Counted from the stretch's first letter, positions 16,563 through 25,418 are shown. The stretch: DNA of 64,000 nucleotides from Methylobacterium sp. J-067 (GCF_022829465.1 NZ_JAKSXZ010000146.1:620001-684000), one strand, 5' to 3'. Notes: a model not told the origin generated them from the letters alone. Made by a program: numbers and translations.

Positions 16563-16583
16563 CCCTCCCCTCCACGGGGAGGG
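16563..16583. terminator. Hairpin between convergent genes
   Basis: CCCTCCCC (16563-16570) and GGGGAGGG (16576-16583) pair perfectly around TCCAC. It lies 11 bases after the metallopeptidase stop and 10 bases before the stop of the convergent small gene, so it could end transcripts from both sides. No T-run follows, so Rho help is possible. Confidence 0.5.
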
Positions 16584-16593
16584 GGCGTCAACC

Positions 16594-16857
16594 CTACGGG
16601 CGCCGGCTGAGCCGCTTGGCGTTCGCCTGCACCTTCCGGCGGTAGCTGTGAATCACCTTCTGGTTCGACGCGCCGGAGGCCATCATCATCATCGCCTCGC
16701 CGGCGGCGTAGACCTTCTCCGTCACCATGCGCTGCGCCTCGACCTGCGCGGCGGGGCCGCCCATCGACAGCATCGTCATCCGCTGCAGGATCACCCCCTG
16801 CGCTTCCATCGCGAGCATGGACATGTCCATGCCCATCTTCCACCAGCCGAACAGCAT
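16594..16857 (-). CDS. Small Met-rich helical protein, phasin-like
   Basis: The 87-residue product starts MLFGWWKMGMDMSMLAMEAQ. It is predicted to be one long amphipathic helix, very rich in Met (about 13 residues) and Ala, with a basic C-terminus (HSYRRKVQANAKRLSRRP). The arrangement recalls short phasins, which coat polyhydroxybutyrate granules, but there is no clear family signature, so the call is tentative. Start ATG 16857 follows GAGAGGACG at good spacing; longer frames run into the ABC-F leader. It is divergent from the ABC-F gene, with starts about 140 bases apart. Confidence 0.65.
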   Translation of the reverse strand: MLFGWWKMGMDMSMLAMEAQGVILQRMTMLSMGGPAAQVEAQRMVTEKVYAAGEAMMMMASGASNQKVIHSYRRKVQANAKRLSRRP

Positions 16858-16996
16858 CGTCGTCCTCTCGTTGCGCTTGGCAACTCGCGACACCGTCACC
16901 GTTTCCCGGGTGCGACGCTGCGCTGCCATGCTTTGCGTGGGCGCGGCCCATGCCGTAATCGCCTCGGGCCCCTCTTCCGAGACTCGACCCCGACCC

Positions 16997-18619
16997 ATGA
17001 TACGCCTTGACCGCATCACAAAGCAGAACGGCAAACAACTGGTCTTCATCGAGGCCAGCGCCGCCTTGCAGCGGGGCGAGAAGGTCGGGCTCGTCGGCCC
17101 GAACGGCGCCGGCAAGACCACCCTGTTCCGCATGATCACCGGCGAGGAGCAGCCCGACGAGGGGCAGGTCCAATCCGAGCGCGGGGTGACGATCGGCTAT
17201 TTCAGCCAGGATGTCGGCGAGATGGCGGGCCGCAGCGTCGTCGCGGAGGTGATGGACGGGGCCGGGCCGGTGAGCGCCATCGCCACCGAACTCGCCGAAC
17301 TCGGCGCGGCCTTGGCCGATCCCGACCGGGCCGACGAGATGGACGCGCTGATCGAGCGCTACGGCGAGGTGCAGGCCCGGTTCGAGGAACTCGACGGCTA
17401 TGCCCTCGATGGCCGGGCGCGGGAAACCCTCGACGGCCTCGGCTTCAGCCAGGAGATGATGGAGGGGGATGTCGGCGCCCTCTCCGGCGGCTGGAAGATG
17501 CGCGTGGCGCTCGCCCGCATCCTGCTGATGCGCCCCGATGCGATGCTCCTCGACGAGCCCTCGAACCACCTCGACATCGAGAGCCTGATCTGGCTCGAGA
17601 ACTTCCTGCGCGGCTACGACGGCGCCCTGCTGATGACCTCCCATGACCGGGAGTTCATGAACCGTATCGTCAACAAGATCATCGAGATCGACGGCGGCAC
17701 CCTCACCACCTACTCGGGCGATTACGCCTTCTACGCGCAGCAGCGCTTGCAGAACGAGGCGCAGCGGCAGGCGCAGTACGAGCGCCAGCAGGCGATGCTC
17801 GCCAAGGAGATCCAGTTCATCGAGCGCTTCAAGGCCCGCGCCTCGCACGCGGCGCAGGTGCAGAGCCGGGTGAAGAAGCTCGACAAGATCGAGCGCGTCG
17901 AGCCGCCCCGCCGCCGCCAATCGGTGGCCTTCGAGTTCCAGGCGCCGCCCCGCTCCGGCGACGACGTGGTGATGCTGAAGAACGTGGGGAAGCGCTACGG
18001 CAGCCGCGCCATCTATGACGGGCTCGACTTCTCCATCCGCCGCAAGGAGCGCTGGTGCGTGATGGGCGTGAACGGCGCCGGCAAGTCGACGCTGCTCAAG
18101 CTCGTCACCGGCACCACGACGCCGGATGCCGGCACGGTGACGGTCGGCGGCAGCGTGAAGCTCGGCTACTTCGCCCAGCACGCCATGGACGTGCTCGACG
18201 GCGAGCGCACCGTGTTCGAGACCCTGGAGGAGGCCTTCCCGCAGGCGGGCCAGGGGTCGCTGCGCACGCTCGCCGGCTGCTTCGGCTTCTCCGGCGACGA
18301 CATCGAGAAGCGCTGCCGCGTGCTCTCCGGCGGCGAGAAGGCGCGGCTGGTGCTCGCGCTGATGCTCTACGACCCGCCGAACTTCCTCGTGCTCGATGAG
18401 CCGACGAACCATCTCGATATCGGGACGAAGGAGATGCTGGTGGAGGCGCTGGCCGCCTTCGAGGGGACGATGCTGTTCGTCTCCCACGACCGGCACTTCC
18501 TCGCCGCCCTGTCGAACCGGGTGCTGGAAATCACCCCCGACGGCGCTCACCAATATGGCGGCGGCTACACCGAGTACGTCGCCAGTACGGGCCGGGAGGC
18601 GCCGGGCCTGCGCAGCTGA
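16997..18619 (+). CDS. ABC-F family ATPase
   Basis: The 540-residue protein has two ATP-binding cassettes and no membrane segments, the ABC-F plan; these proteins act on ribosomes rather than in transport. The Walker A motifs are GPNGAGKTT (about 34-42) and GVNGAGKST (about 357). The signatures are LSGGWKMRVALARIL and LSGGEKARLVLALML. The Walker B/D-loop sequences are LLDEPSNHLDIESL and LVLDEPTNHLDIGTK. The interdomain linker (YERQQAMLAKEIQFIERFKA, charged) would reach the peptidyl-tRNA site. Length resembles YbiT-type members. Start ATG 16997 gives MIRLDRITKQNG. A DUF2891 gene follows 10 bases after the stop. Confidence 0.93.
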   Translation: MIRLDRITKQNGKQLVFIEASAALQRGEKVGLVGPNGAGKTTLFRMITGEEQPDEGQVQSERGVTIGYFSQDVGEMAGRSVVAEVMDGAGPVSAIATELAELGAALADPDRADEMDALIERYGEVQARFEELDGYALDGRARETLDGLGFSQEMMEGDVGALSGGWKMRVALARILLMRPDAMLLDEPSNHLDIESLIWLENFLRGYDGALLMTSHDREFMNRIVNKIIEIDGGTLTTYSGDYAFYAQQRLQNEAQRQAQYERQQAMLAKEIQFIERFKARASHAAQVQSRVKKLDKIERVEPPRRRQSVAFEFQAPPRSGDDVVMLKNVGKRYGSRAIYDGLDFSIRRKERWCVMGVNGAGKSTLLKLVTGTTTPDAGTVTVGGSVKLGYFAQHAMDVLDGERTVFETLEEAFPQAGQGSLRTLAGCFGFSGDDIEKRCRVLSGGEKARLVLALMLYDPPNFLVLDEPTNHLDIGTKEMLVEALAAFEGTMLFVSHDRHFLAALSNRVLEITPDGAHQYGGGYTEYVASTGREAPGLRS

Positions 18620-18629
18620 GAGAGCGGGG

Positions 18630-19622
18630 ATGGGCCATCGCCTGACGCGGGAGATCGCGGAGCGCTTCGCCGGCATCGCCCTGGGGCACGTGACCCGCGA
18701 GTACCCGCACAAGACCGGCCTCGTCTTCGCGGGGCTGGAGGACGTGCGCCCGCCCGCCGCGATGCACCCGGTCTTCCACGGCAGCTTCGACTGGCATTCC
18801 TGCGTCCACGGCTACTGGCTGCTTGCCCGCCTGCTGCGGGCGTTTCCCGATCTCGACAGGGCGGGTGACATCCGAACCCTGTTCGACCGGCAACTCGTGC
18901 CGGACAAGATAGCCGGCGAATGTTCGACCTTCGACGCCCCCGCCGCGCGGGGTTTCGAACGTCCCTACGGCTGGGCATGGCTCCTGAAACTGGCCGCCGA
19001 GTTGCGCGACGCCGAAGCGCCCCGGTGGGGTAAGGCCTTGAGCCCCCTCGCGGAGCGGATCGCCGCGCGCTTTGCCGCCTTCCTGCCCATCGCCCCCTAC
19101 CCGGTGCGGGTGGGCACGCATTTCAACACCGCCTTCGCCCTGCGCCTCGCCGCCGACTATACCGACGCCGACCTCTTCGCGCTGCTGCGGACGTCGGCGG
19201 CGGCATGGTACGGCGACGACATCGATTGCCCCGCTTGGGGCGAACCGGGTGGCGACGACTTCCTGTCCTCCGCCCTGATCGAAGCGGAGGCGATGCGCCG
19301 GCTGCTCCCGGCGGACGCCTTCGCGGCGTGGTTCGGCCGGTTCCTGCCGCGCCTGTCTGAGGGCCACCCCGCGACCCTGTTCATGCCGGCCCTCGCCACC
19401 GATCGCAGCGACGGCAAGATCGCCCATCTCGACGGTCTGAATCTCAGCCGGGCGTGGTGCCTGCGCGCCCTCGCCAAGGCTCTGCCGTCGGGCGATCCCC
19501 GCCTGCCCCCCATGCTTGAGGCTGCCGACCGGCATTATGAGGCCGCGATGCCCCATCTTGCGGGCGAGTACATGGGTGAGCATTGGCTGGCGAGCTTCGC
19601 GCTCCTCGCCCTCGACGGCTGA
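18630..19622 (+). CDS. DUF2891 family protein
   Basis: A 330-residue soluble protein of the DUF2891 family, of unknown function. It appears fully helical, as in alpha/alpha toroid folds. Family features include HPVFHGSFDWHSCVHGYWLL near residues 46-65, FERPYGWAWLLKLAAEL, VRVGTHFNTAFAL, and GGDDFLSSALIEAEAM near 206. The conserved His, Asp and Trp positions could form an active site. ATG 18630 lies 10 bases after the ABC-F stop with GAGAGCGGGG in front, so the genes are probably co-transcribed. It ends 6 bases from the convergent mnmE stop. Confidence 0.88.
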   Translation: MGHRLTREIAERFAGIALGHVTREYPHKTGLVFAGLEDVRPPAAMHPVFHGSFDWHSCVHGYWLLARLLRAFPDLDRAGDIRTLFDRQLVPDKIAGECSTFDAPAARGFERPYGWAWLLKLAAELRDAEAPRWGKALSPLAERIAARFAAFLPIAPYPVRVGTHFNTAFALRLAADYTDADLFALLRTSAAAWYGDDIDCPAWGEPGGDDFLSSALIEAEAMRRLLPADAFAAWFGRFLPRLSEGHPATLFMPALATDRSDGKIAHLDGLNLSRAWCLRALAKALPSGDPRLPPMLEAADRHYEAAMPHLAGEYMGEHWLASFALLALDG

Positions 19623-19628
19623 TCTGCG

Positions 19629-20930
19629 TCACTTCCCGATACAGAAGCCGGCAAACAATCTGTCCAGCACGTCCTCGACGCCGACATGGCCGCCGACTTC
19701 GCCGAGGGCCCGCACGGCGAGGCGCAGATCCTCCGCCGCCAGTTCCGGCAGACCGCCCCCCATATCCGCGCAGAGCCGGTCGAGATGGCCGAGGCAGCGT
19801 TCCAGGGCCTCCCGGTGGCGGGCGCGGGTGATGAGGGCATCACCCTCTCCTATTCCCGCTTCGGCGCGCTCCCGCAGGGCGCCGAGGAGCGCCGGCATTC
19901 CCTCCCCCGTGCGGGCCGAGACCGTGAGGCCAGCGGGCGCAGCGCCCGGCAGGTCGGCCTTGGTGTGCACCACGAGGGCAGACGCCCCGCCGAGATGGGG
20001 CACGACGCCCCTCGGCGGCACCAAGGCGAGGACGAGATCGGCCTGCGCGATCCGCGCGCGGCTGCGGCGGATGCCTTCCGCCTCCACCGCCTCGTCCGTC
20101 TCGCGCAGGCCCGCCGTATCGACCAGCACCACCGGCAACCCGTCGAGATCGAGGCGCACCTCGATGGCGTCCCGCGTCGTGCCGGGAACCTCGGACACGA
20201 TCGCCGCGTCTCGCCGCGCGAGGGCGTTGAGCAGGGTCGACTTGCCGGCATTGGGCTCGCCCGCCAGCACCACCCAGAACCCGTCCCGCAACCGCTCCCC
20301 GCGCCGCCCATCCGCCAGGGCCGCCGCGATGACCTCGCGCAGAGCCGTCGCGCGGCCGATCAGGCCCGCATCCAGCCCCGCCTCGTCCACGTCGCCCTCG
20401 TCCGAAAAATCCAGAGCGGCTTCGGCCCCCGCCAAAAGGTCGATGGCCTCGTCCCGCCACTCCGCCACCTGCCGACTGAGCGCTCCTTCGAGCTGCCGCA
20501 GGGCCTGCCGCCGTTGCCCCTCGGTCTCGGCATCGATCAGGTCCGCGACGCCCTCGGCCTCGGCGAGATCCATGCGCCCGTTGAGCACCGCCCGCCGTGT
20601 GAACTCCCCCGGTCCCGCCGCCCGGCAGCCGGGCGCGCGCGACAGGGCCGCCAACACCCGCGCCCGCACGGCGAGCCCGCCATGCAGGTGAAGCTCGGCC
20701 ATGTCCTCGCCGCTATAGGTCTCGGGGCCGGGAAAGAAGGCGACGAGGGCGCGATCCAGCACCGTGCCATCCGCAGGATCACGCAGGGTGCGCAGGGACA
20801 GCCGTCGCGGCGCGGGACGCGGCCCGCAGAGGGCGTCGAGCGTCGAGCCTGCCTCCGGCCCGCTGATGCGCAGCACCGCCACCGCCGCGCGGCCGAACCC
20901 GCTCGCCGGGGCGAAAAGCGTCTCTGCCAT
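19629..20930 (-). CDS. mnmE: tRNA modification GTPase MnmE
   Basis: MnmE works with MnmG to place the carboxymethylaminomethyl group on U34 of certain tRNAs. The 433 residues comprise an N-terminal tetrahydrofolate-binding domain (LHLHGGLAVRARVLAAL), a helical domain, and an inserted Ras-like G domain with G1 GEPNAGKSTLLNAL (about 222-235), G3 DTAGLRE and G4-like VHTKADL. The C-terminal catalytic FCIGK is intact. Start ATG 20930 gives MAETLFAPASG. In related genomes mnmE is directly next to mnmG; here about 4.8 kb with six genes lie between them. Confidence 0.96.
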   Translation of the reverse strand: MAETLFAPASGFGRAAVAVLRISGPEAGSTLDALCGPRPAPRRLSLRTLRDPADGTVLDRALVAFFPGPETYSGEDMAELHLHGGLAVRARVLAALSRAPGCRAAGPGEFTRRAVLNGRMDLAEAEGVADLIDAETEGQRRQALRQLEGALSRQVAEWRDEAIDLLAGAEAALDFSDEGDVDEAGLDAGLIGRATALREVIAAALADGRRGERLRDGFWVVLAGEPNAGKSTLLNALARRDAAIVSEVPGTTRDAIEVRLDLDGLPVVLVDTAGLRETDEAVEAEGIRRSRARIAQADLVLALVPPRGVVPHLGGASALVVHTKADLPGAAPAGLTVSARTGEGMPALLGALRERAEAGIGEGDALITRARHREALERCLGHLDRLCADMGGGLPELAAEDLRLAVRALGEVGGHVGVEDVLDRLFAGFCIGK

Positions 20931-21043
20931 CCGGGTCGATTCTCCGCCGCGTCCTCGCCGGCTCCCTATCACGAACGGTGCCACGGAACAGCCGCAAACC
21001 GGGACCACCGCTGCGCCGGATCCTCCCCGGAGAGATGATTCCC

Positions 21044-21886
21044 ATGGGCCTCATCACCCGCCGCGCCGCCTGCACCGGCCTCCTGGCCGCTGTCTTGCCC
21101 GCCTTTGCGGAGGATCGCCTGCGCGCCCTCGAAGCGGGCACCGGAGGCCGCCTCGGCGTCAGCGTCGCGGGGGAGGGCATCGCGCCCCTGGCGTGGCGCG
21201 CCGACGAGCGCTTTCCCCTGTGCAGCACCTTCAAGGTCCTGGCGACGGCGGCAGTATTGGCCGGCGGCGAACCGCTCGACCGGGAACTGACCGTCCGCGA
21301 ATCCGACCTGCTCAGCTACGCCCCCGTCTCCCGCAAGGCCTTCACCGAGCGGGGCGGGCGGATGACCCTCGGGGAGGCTTGCGCGGCCTCCATCGTGTGG
21401 AGCGACAACACCGCCGCGAACCTGCAACTCGCCCGGCTCGGTGGGCCGGCCGCGCTCACCCGCTGGGTGCGGAGCACGGGCGATCCGATCACCCGACTCG
21501 ACCGGGACGAACCCGTCCTCAACACCGCGCTGCCCGGCGACCCACGCGACACCACCGCCCCTGCCGCGATGCGCGAAACCCTCGCGAAGATCCTCCTCGG
21601 CGGGGTTCTCCCTCCGGAAGCGCGGACACAGCTGGAAGGCTGGATGGTGGGCGCGCAGACCGGCTTCAAGCGCCTGCGGGCGGGCCTTCCGGCGAACTGG
21701 ATCGTGGGCGACAAGACCGGCAGCGGCGACAACGGCACGTACAATGTGGTGGCGATCCTCCGCCCGCCGGGCCATCCGCCGCTGATCGCCACGAGCTACC
21801 TGACCGGAGCGACCGCGCCGGCCGCCACCTGCGACGCCGCCCATGCCGAACTCGGCCGGCTGATCGCCCGGCATGTGGGAGCCTGA
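21044..21886 (+). CDS. Class A beta-lactamase
   Basis: The 280-residue protein has a short, TAT-like signal (LITRRAACTGLLAAVLPAFA), so it is periplasmic. All class A motifs are present: the nucleophile in CSTFK (about residue 60), SDN in VWSDNTAANLQL, the omega-loop Glu in RDEPVLNTA (the usual RxEPxLN), and KTG in GDKTGSGDNGTYN. It should hydrolyse penicillins and perhaps other beta-lactams; the spectrum cannot be read from sequence. The second ATG (21044) is chosen because GGAGAG at 21029-21034 is well spaced for it and abuts the ATG at 21035. No LysR-type ampR gene is adjacent. GC content matches the neighbours, so it looks chromosomal. Confidence 0.93.
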   Translation: MGLITRRAACTGLLAAVLPAFAEDRLRALEAGTGGRLGVSVAGEGIAPLAWRADERFPLCSTFKVLATAAVLAGGEPLDRELTVRESDLLSYAPVSRKAFTERGGRMTLGEACAASIVWSDNTAANLQLARLGGPAALTRWVRSTGDPITRLDRDEPVLNTALPGDPRDTTAPAAMRETLAKILLGGVLPPEARTQLEGWMVGAQTGFKRLRAGLPANWIVGDKTGSGDNGTYNVVAILRPPGHPPLIATSYLTGATAPAATCDAAHAELGRLIARHVGA

Positions 21887-21892
21887 GCCCGT

Positions 21893-22381
21893 ATGGCCCC
21901 GAAGACGACCCGCGCGACGCAGGCCCTCGACAGGGCCGGTATCCGCTTCACCCTCCACGCCTACGATTACGATCCGGACGCCCCGCGCATCGGCCGGCAG
22001 GCGGCGGAAGCCCTCGGCATGCCGCCCTCCCGCGTGCTGAAGACGCTGATGGCCAGCGTCGATGGGCGCACCGTGTGCCTGCTCGTCGCCTCCGACCGGG
22101 AGGCCGCGATGAAGCGCGTCGCCGCCGCCTTCGGAGGCAAGTCTGCCGCGATGATGAAGCCCGCCGATGCCGAGCGACTGACGGGCTATCATGTCGGCGG
22201 CATCAGCCCGCTGGGGCAGAAGCGCCCCGTCCCCACCGCCATCGACGCCCACGCCCTGACCGACCCCGATGCGGAGATCCATATCAACGGCGGCGGCCGG
22301 GGCCTGCAGATCCGCCTGCGGGAGGGCGACCTCGTAGCGGCCTTGAAGCCGACGGTCGTGCCCCTGACCGAGCCGCGCTAA
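21893..22381 (+). CDS. ybaK: YbaK/EbsC family Cys-tRNA(Pro) deacylase
   Basis: The 162-residue protein hydrolyses mischarged Cys-tRNA-Pro in the cytoplasm. It has the YbaK single-domain fold: TRATQALDRAGIRFTLHAY at the start, then AEALGMPPSRVLKTLMASVD with the functional Lys in VLKTL, the loop GYHVGGISPLGQKRPVPT, and INGGGRGLQIRL. ATG 21893 is 6 bases after the beta-lactamase stop, so the two are likely in one transcript. Nothing links the two functions. Confidence 0.93.
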   Translation: MAPKTTRATQALDRAGIRFTLHAYDYDPDAPRIGRQAAEALGMPPSRVLKTLMASVDGRTVCLLVASDREAAMKRVAAAFGGKSAAMMKPADAERLTGYHVGGISPLGQKRPVPTAIDAHALTDPDAEIHINGGGRGLQIRLREGDLVAALKPTVVPLTEPR

Positions 22382-22441
22382 CGGATCGTTTACCTCACGC
22401 CCACCAGTGTCGAAGGCTCTGCGGATGGGTGGGAGGACGGC

Positions 22442-22786
22442 GTGCGGCTCGGCGGATCGATGGCGCTGGCGCTGATTCTGTTCGCCGGCCCGGCTTTCGC
22501 CGCCGACCTCGGAGAGCCCTACGTCGGCGATCCCGGCGCGCCGCCGCTGCCGCGTTACTTCCCCCGTGGCGATGGGCTCGATGTGCAGGGCCCCCTCCCC
22601 TTGCCCCGCCGCCGGACGAAGATCGTCTGCACGCCGCGCCGCGTGCCGACGCCGACCAACGCCCCCGACGATCCGAGCTATGTCGGCTCGCCCTACGGCC
22701 TCGGCAAGCCGAGCTATTACGGCTTCACGCCGCCGCTCGGCATCGACGATCCCTACGGCCGGTCCGTGCTGCCCTACTGCCCATAG
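22442..22786 (+). CDS. Small exported protein, function unknown
   Basis: The 114-residue product has a signal peptide (MRLGGSMALALILFAGPAFA, cleavage after AFAA). The mature part is about 93 residues, rich in Pro, Gly and Tyr, with repeated short turns such as PSYVGSPYGLGKPSYYGF and two Cys residues (VCTPRR and the terminal YCP) that could form a disulfide. A GTG start at 22442 is used because GGGAGGACGG lies 3-9 bases upstream and no in-frame ATG would keep the signal basic region. No family is recognised. Confidence 0.75.
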   Translation: MRLGGSMALALILFAGPAFAADLGEPYVGDPGAPPLPRYFPRGDGLDVQGPLPLPRRRTKIVCTPRRVPTPTNAPDDPSYVGSPYGLGKPSYYGFTPPLGIDDPYGRSVLPYCP

Positions 22787-22834
22787 CCCCGGAGAATCGG
22801 CTAAACCCGGCCCGACAGAAACCAGGGTCCGGCC

Positions 22835-23683
22835 GTGACTGCCTCTTCACCGCTCCATCTCTCCGACCTCCCCGCCCTGCGCGCCGCCGTCTCCGCTTGG
22901 CGGACCGCCGGCGAGACCGTGGCCCTGGTGCCGACCATGGGCGCCCTGCATGAGGGCCACCTGACCCTCATCGCGGAAGCCAAGCGCTTGGCCTCACGGG
23001 CGGTGGTCAGCCTCTTCGTGAACCCGACCCAGTTCGGCCCTACGGAGGATTTCGCCCGCTACCCGCGCGACGTCGCCGCCGACCTTGCGGCGATGGCGCG
23101 CGCGGGCGCCGACGCCGCCTGGACGCCCGATGTGGCGACCATGTACCCGCTGGGCTTCGCCACCCGGATCGAGGTGGCGGGGCTAACGGATGGCCTCTGC
23201 GGCCCCCTGCGGCCGGGCCATTTTTCCGGCGTCGCCACCGTCGTCACCAAGCTCCTGAACCAGGTGCGGCCGGACATCGCCCTGTTCGGCGAGAAGGACT
23301 TCCAGCAGTTGCAGGTGATCAAGCGAGTCGTGGCCGACCTCGACATGGCGCCCGAGATCCGGGGCGTGCCCACCATCCGCGAGGCGGACGGCCTCGCCCT
23401 CTCCTCCCGCAACCGCTACCTCTCGGCCGAGGAGCGGAGCCGCGCGCCGACGCTGCACGCCGTGCTCGCGGACATCGCCTCCAAGGCCCGCGACGGCGGA
23501 TCGGTCGCGGAACCGGTCAGCGAGGGCATAGCCACTCTCACGGCGGCGGGCTTCGCCGTGCAGTACATGTCCGTCTGCGATGCCGCGAGCCTCGCACCGG
23601 TCGAGTGCGTCACCGGCCCCGCCCGCGTGCTCGCGGCGGCCTATCTCGGGCGGACGCGGCTCATCGACAACGTGCCGGTCTGA
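22835..23683 (+). CDS. panC: Pantoate--beta-alanine ligase
   Basis: PanC makes pantothenate from pantoate, beta-alanine and ATP, a step towards coenzyme A. The 282 residues are the family length. Motifs seen are PTMGALHEGHLTLI (the HIGH-type loop), SLFVNPTQFGPTEDF, LFGEKDFQQLQVIKR, and ADGLALSSRNRYLS as the KMSKS-like loop. It uses a GTG start (22835); in-frame ATGs would remove part of the first strand. No panB or panD gene is adjacent. Confidence 0.95.
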   Translation: MTASSPLHLSDLPALRAAVSAWRTAGETVALVPTMGALHEGHLTLIAEAKRLASRAVVSLFVNPTQFGPTEDFARYPRDVAADLAAMARAGADAAWTPDVATMYPLGFATRIEVAGLTDGLCGPLRPGHFSGVATVVTKLLNQVRPDIALFGEKDFQQLQVIKRVVADLDMAPEIRGVPTIREADGLALSSRNRYLSAEERSRAPTLHAVLADIASKARDGGSVAEPVSEGIATLTAAGFAVQYMSVCDAASLAPVECVTGPARVLAAAYLGRTRLIDNVPV

Positions 23684-23691
23684 GACCGCCC

Positions 23692-25113
23692 TCACCCGGC
23701 CCGGCGCAGGAGCGACCGGAACGAGCGGCGCTCGGAACCGGGATCGTCCTGTGGCGGGGGCGGCGGCTCCGGGGGAAGCGCGGCGAGGATGTCGCCGCGC
23801 ACCGGCCGGGCCGGCGCGAAAGCTGCGCCCTGCGCATAGGGCACGTTGAGGTCGATGAGGTCCGGCACGTCCGCCTCGGTGCCGACCTCGTTGACCACGA
23901 GGCGGATGCGGGCGCGGGCCAGGGCCGGGGCGAGATCCTCCACCGCGATGTCGCTCAGCGCGCCCCGTGACACGCTTGGCCGCAGCAGCAAGTCCGCCGG
24001 CACCTTCACCTGCCCGATGCCGTATTCCAAGAACTCGCGGGCATCGAAGCGCAGATCCGTCGGCCGGTCGAGGCAGAAGCCGACCCGCCCACGCAGGGCC
24101 GACAGGGCGCCGAGTTGCCCGGTGTCGAGGCCACGCCAACTGGCCTGGGGCAGGGCGATGTCGAGCCCGGCCAAGGCCTGCTCGTCGCTGGCCATGCGCC
24201 CGATCTCCTTCAGGAAACTCAGTTCGAACAGCGACAGGGGCGACAGCCCATAGGTCACCCGTGCATCGCTGCCGCGCTTGGCGAGGTGGCGCACGATGGT
24301 GCCGGTGCGGGCGAGCATCCGCCGGTCGAGTTCCGTGGTGCGCCCGTTCCGTTCGAGGGCCGGCAGGTACTGCGTGGTGTCGAGCGGCTGATCCTCGACC
24401 CGCAGCCGCGCCAGGGCCTCGTAGGCCACGACCTTGCGCTGGGGCAGGGTGACGATGGGCTGGAGATACACCTCCAACAGGTCGCGATCGAAGGCGGCGA
24501 GGATCGCGGACTCGTCCGGACCGCGCGGAGGTTCAGGCGGACGCGGCGGGATTGGCCTCGGGACCGGCGGTACGATGACGGCCGGTATTTCCGGCAGGCG
24601 GGCGATGACGGGGGGCGTCCAGGATGTCTCGACCGGCGGCGGGGGAGGTGGGGCGGGCTCCGGCTTCGGCTCCGGCGGAGGCGGCGGTTCTTTCGCGACC
24701 GGCACCTCGCGGGTCTTGAGGGCGGCGATTTCGTCGTCCTGGCTGCGGATCACCGCGCTGAGGTCGCGGACGATCCCGCTCAGCAGGCCGATCTCCACGG
24801 TGAGTTCATGCACCTCGGAGCGCAAAGTATCGGGCGGCGTCGCGTCGGCGGCGGGACGCGGCGGCACGGCCTCCGCCTTCAGGAGCCGCTGCGAGAGTAC
24901 GTCCACTTCCTGGGACAGCTTCTCGCATCGGGCGTTCAGTTTCGAAATTCGCGCCCATGCGGTGCCGGCACCGAGGCTTCCGGCGGCGGCCAGACACAGC
25001 GCGGCAGCGCTCGGCGAGAAGACGGCCAACGGCCCAATCGTGACGAGGCCGAGCGATCCGGCGGTCCACAGCCCAACGTTCCGGCCGAAGACCCGGGCCA
25101 TGCTCACCATCAT
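23692..25113 (-). CDS. Membrane-anchored degenerate EAL-domain protein
   Basis: The 473-residue protein has two hydrophobic stretches at about 13-50, a short coiled coil (LSQEVDVLSQRLLKAE), a long Pro-rich linker (about 150-205), and a C-terminal EAL domain. The EAL motif survives as YEALARLR, but other c-di-GMP phosphodiesterase motifs are lost. The Asn of the NLS motif is replaced (TYGLSPLSL), the DDFG loop reads CLDRPTDL, and DxIKID reads QVKVPADL. Only a Glu in VVNEVGTE resembles the EGVE Glu. It is probably not a phosphodiesterase but may bind c-di-GMP or a protein. Start choice among several nearby ATGs is uncertain. It is convergent with panC. Confidence 0.85.
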   Translation of the reverse strand: MMVSMARVFGRNVGLWTAGSLGLVTIGPLAVFSPSAAALCLAAAGSLGAGTAWARISKLNARCEKLSQEVDVLSQRLLKAEAVPPRPAADATPPDTLRSEVHELTVEIGLLSGIVRDLSAVIRSQDDEIAALKTREVPVAKEPPPPPEPKPEPAPPPPPPVETSWTPPVIARLPEIPAVIVPPVPRPIPPRPPEPPRGPDESAILAAFDRDLLEVYLQPIVTLPQRKVVAYEALARLRVEDQPLDTTQYLPALERNGRTTELDRRMLARTGTIVRHLAKRGSDARVTYGLSPLSLFELSFLKEIGRMASDEQALAGLDIALPQASWRGLDTGQLGALSALRGRVGFCLDRPTDLRFDAREFLEYGIGQVKVPADLLLRPSVSRGALSDIAVEDLAPALARARIRLVVNEVGTEADVPDLIDLNVPYAQGAAFAPARPVRGDILAALPPEPPPPPQDDPGSERRSFRSLLRRAG

Positions 25114-25251
25114 CCGTCACGAGACAAGGCATCCGGTGAGCCATAGGGTTACCGGAAACCGACGCTCCGAAAGTGTTGCCGAGCGTTCGAACGGGGGCAA
25201 GCCCGACAAGCCGGCGCACGACCGATTTTTGCCCTCTGTGTCCCGGCGCGG

Positions 25252-25267
25252 TGTTTCACGTGAAACA
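25252..25267. other. Perfect parS site (ParB binding)
   Basis: TGTTTCACGTGAAACA, identical to the bacterial parS consensus at all 16 positions. It is intergenic, ending one base before the stop codon of the small minus-strand membrane protein gene. With the copy at 27625 it gives two sites 2.4 kb apart, next to parA and parB. ParB-CTP clamps would load here and spread. Confidence 0.93.
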
Positions 25268-25268
25268 C

Positions 25269-25418
25269 TCAGGCGCGGGTGAGGTACATCCCCACAAGCA
25301 GGAAACCGAAGCCGGCCAATCCGAAGACGCCCTCCTTCCGGTGGGTCTCATCGAGGAAATGGGCAGCCGCCCCGGCCGCACAACACGCCGCACCCAAACC
25401 GATCGACAAAAATGACAT
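25269..25418 (-). CDS. Small two-helix membrane protein (49 aa)
   Basis: The frame from ATG 25418 encodes 49 residues: a first hydrophobic helix with small residues and two adjacent Cys (LSIGLGAACCAAGAAAHF), a charged turn (LDETHRKEG), a second hydrophobic helix (VFGLAGFGFLLVGMYL), and TRA at the end. The ribosome binding site GGGAGG is about 6 bases upstream, which strongly supports translation. It lies between the EAL gene and the mnmG promoter, and a perfect parS abuts its 3' end. No family is recognised. Confidence 0.75.
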   Translation of the reverse strand: MSFLSIGLGAACCAAGAAAHFLDETHRKEGVFGLAGFGFLLVGMYLTRA

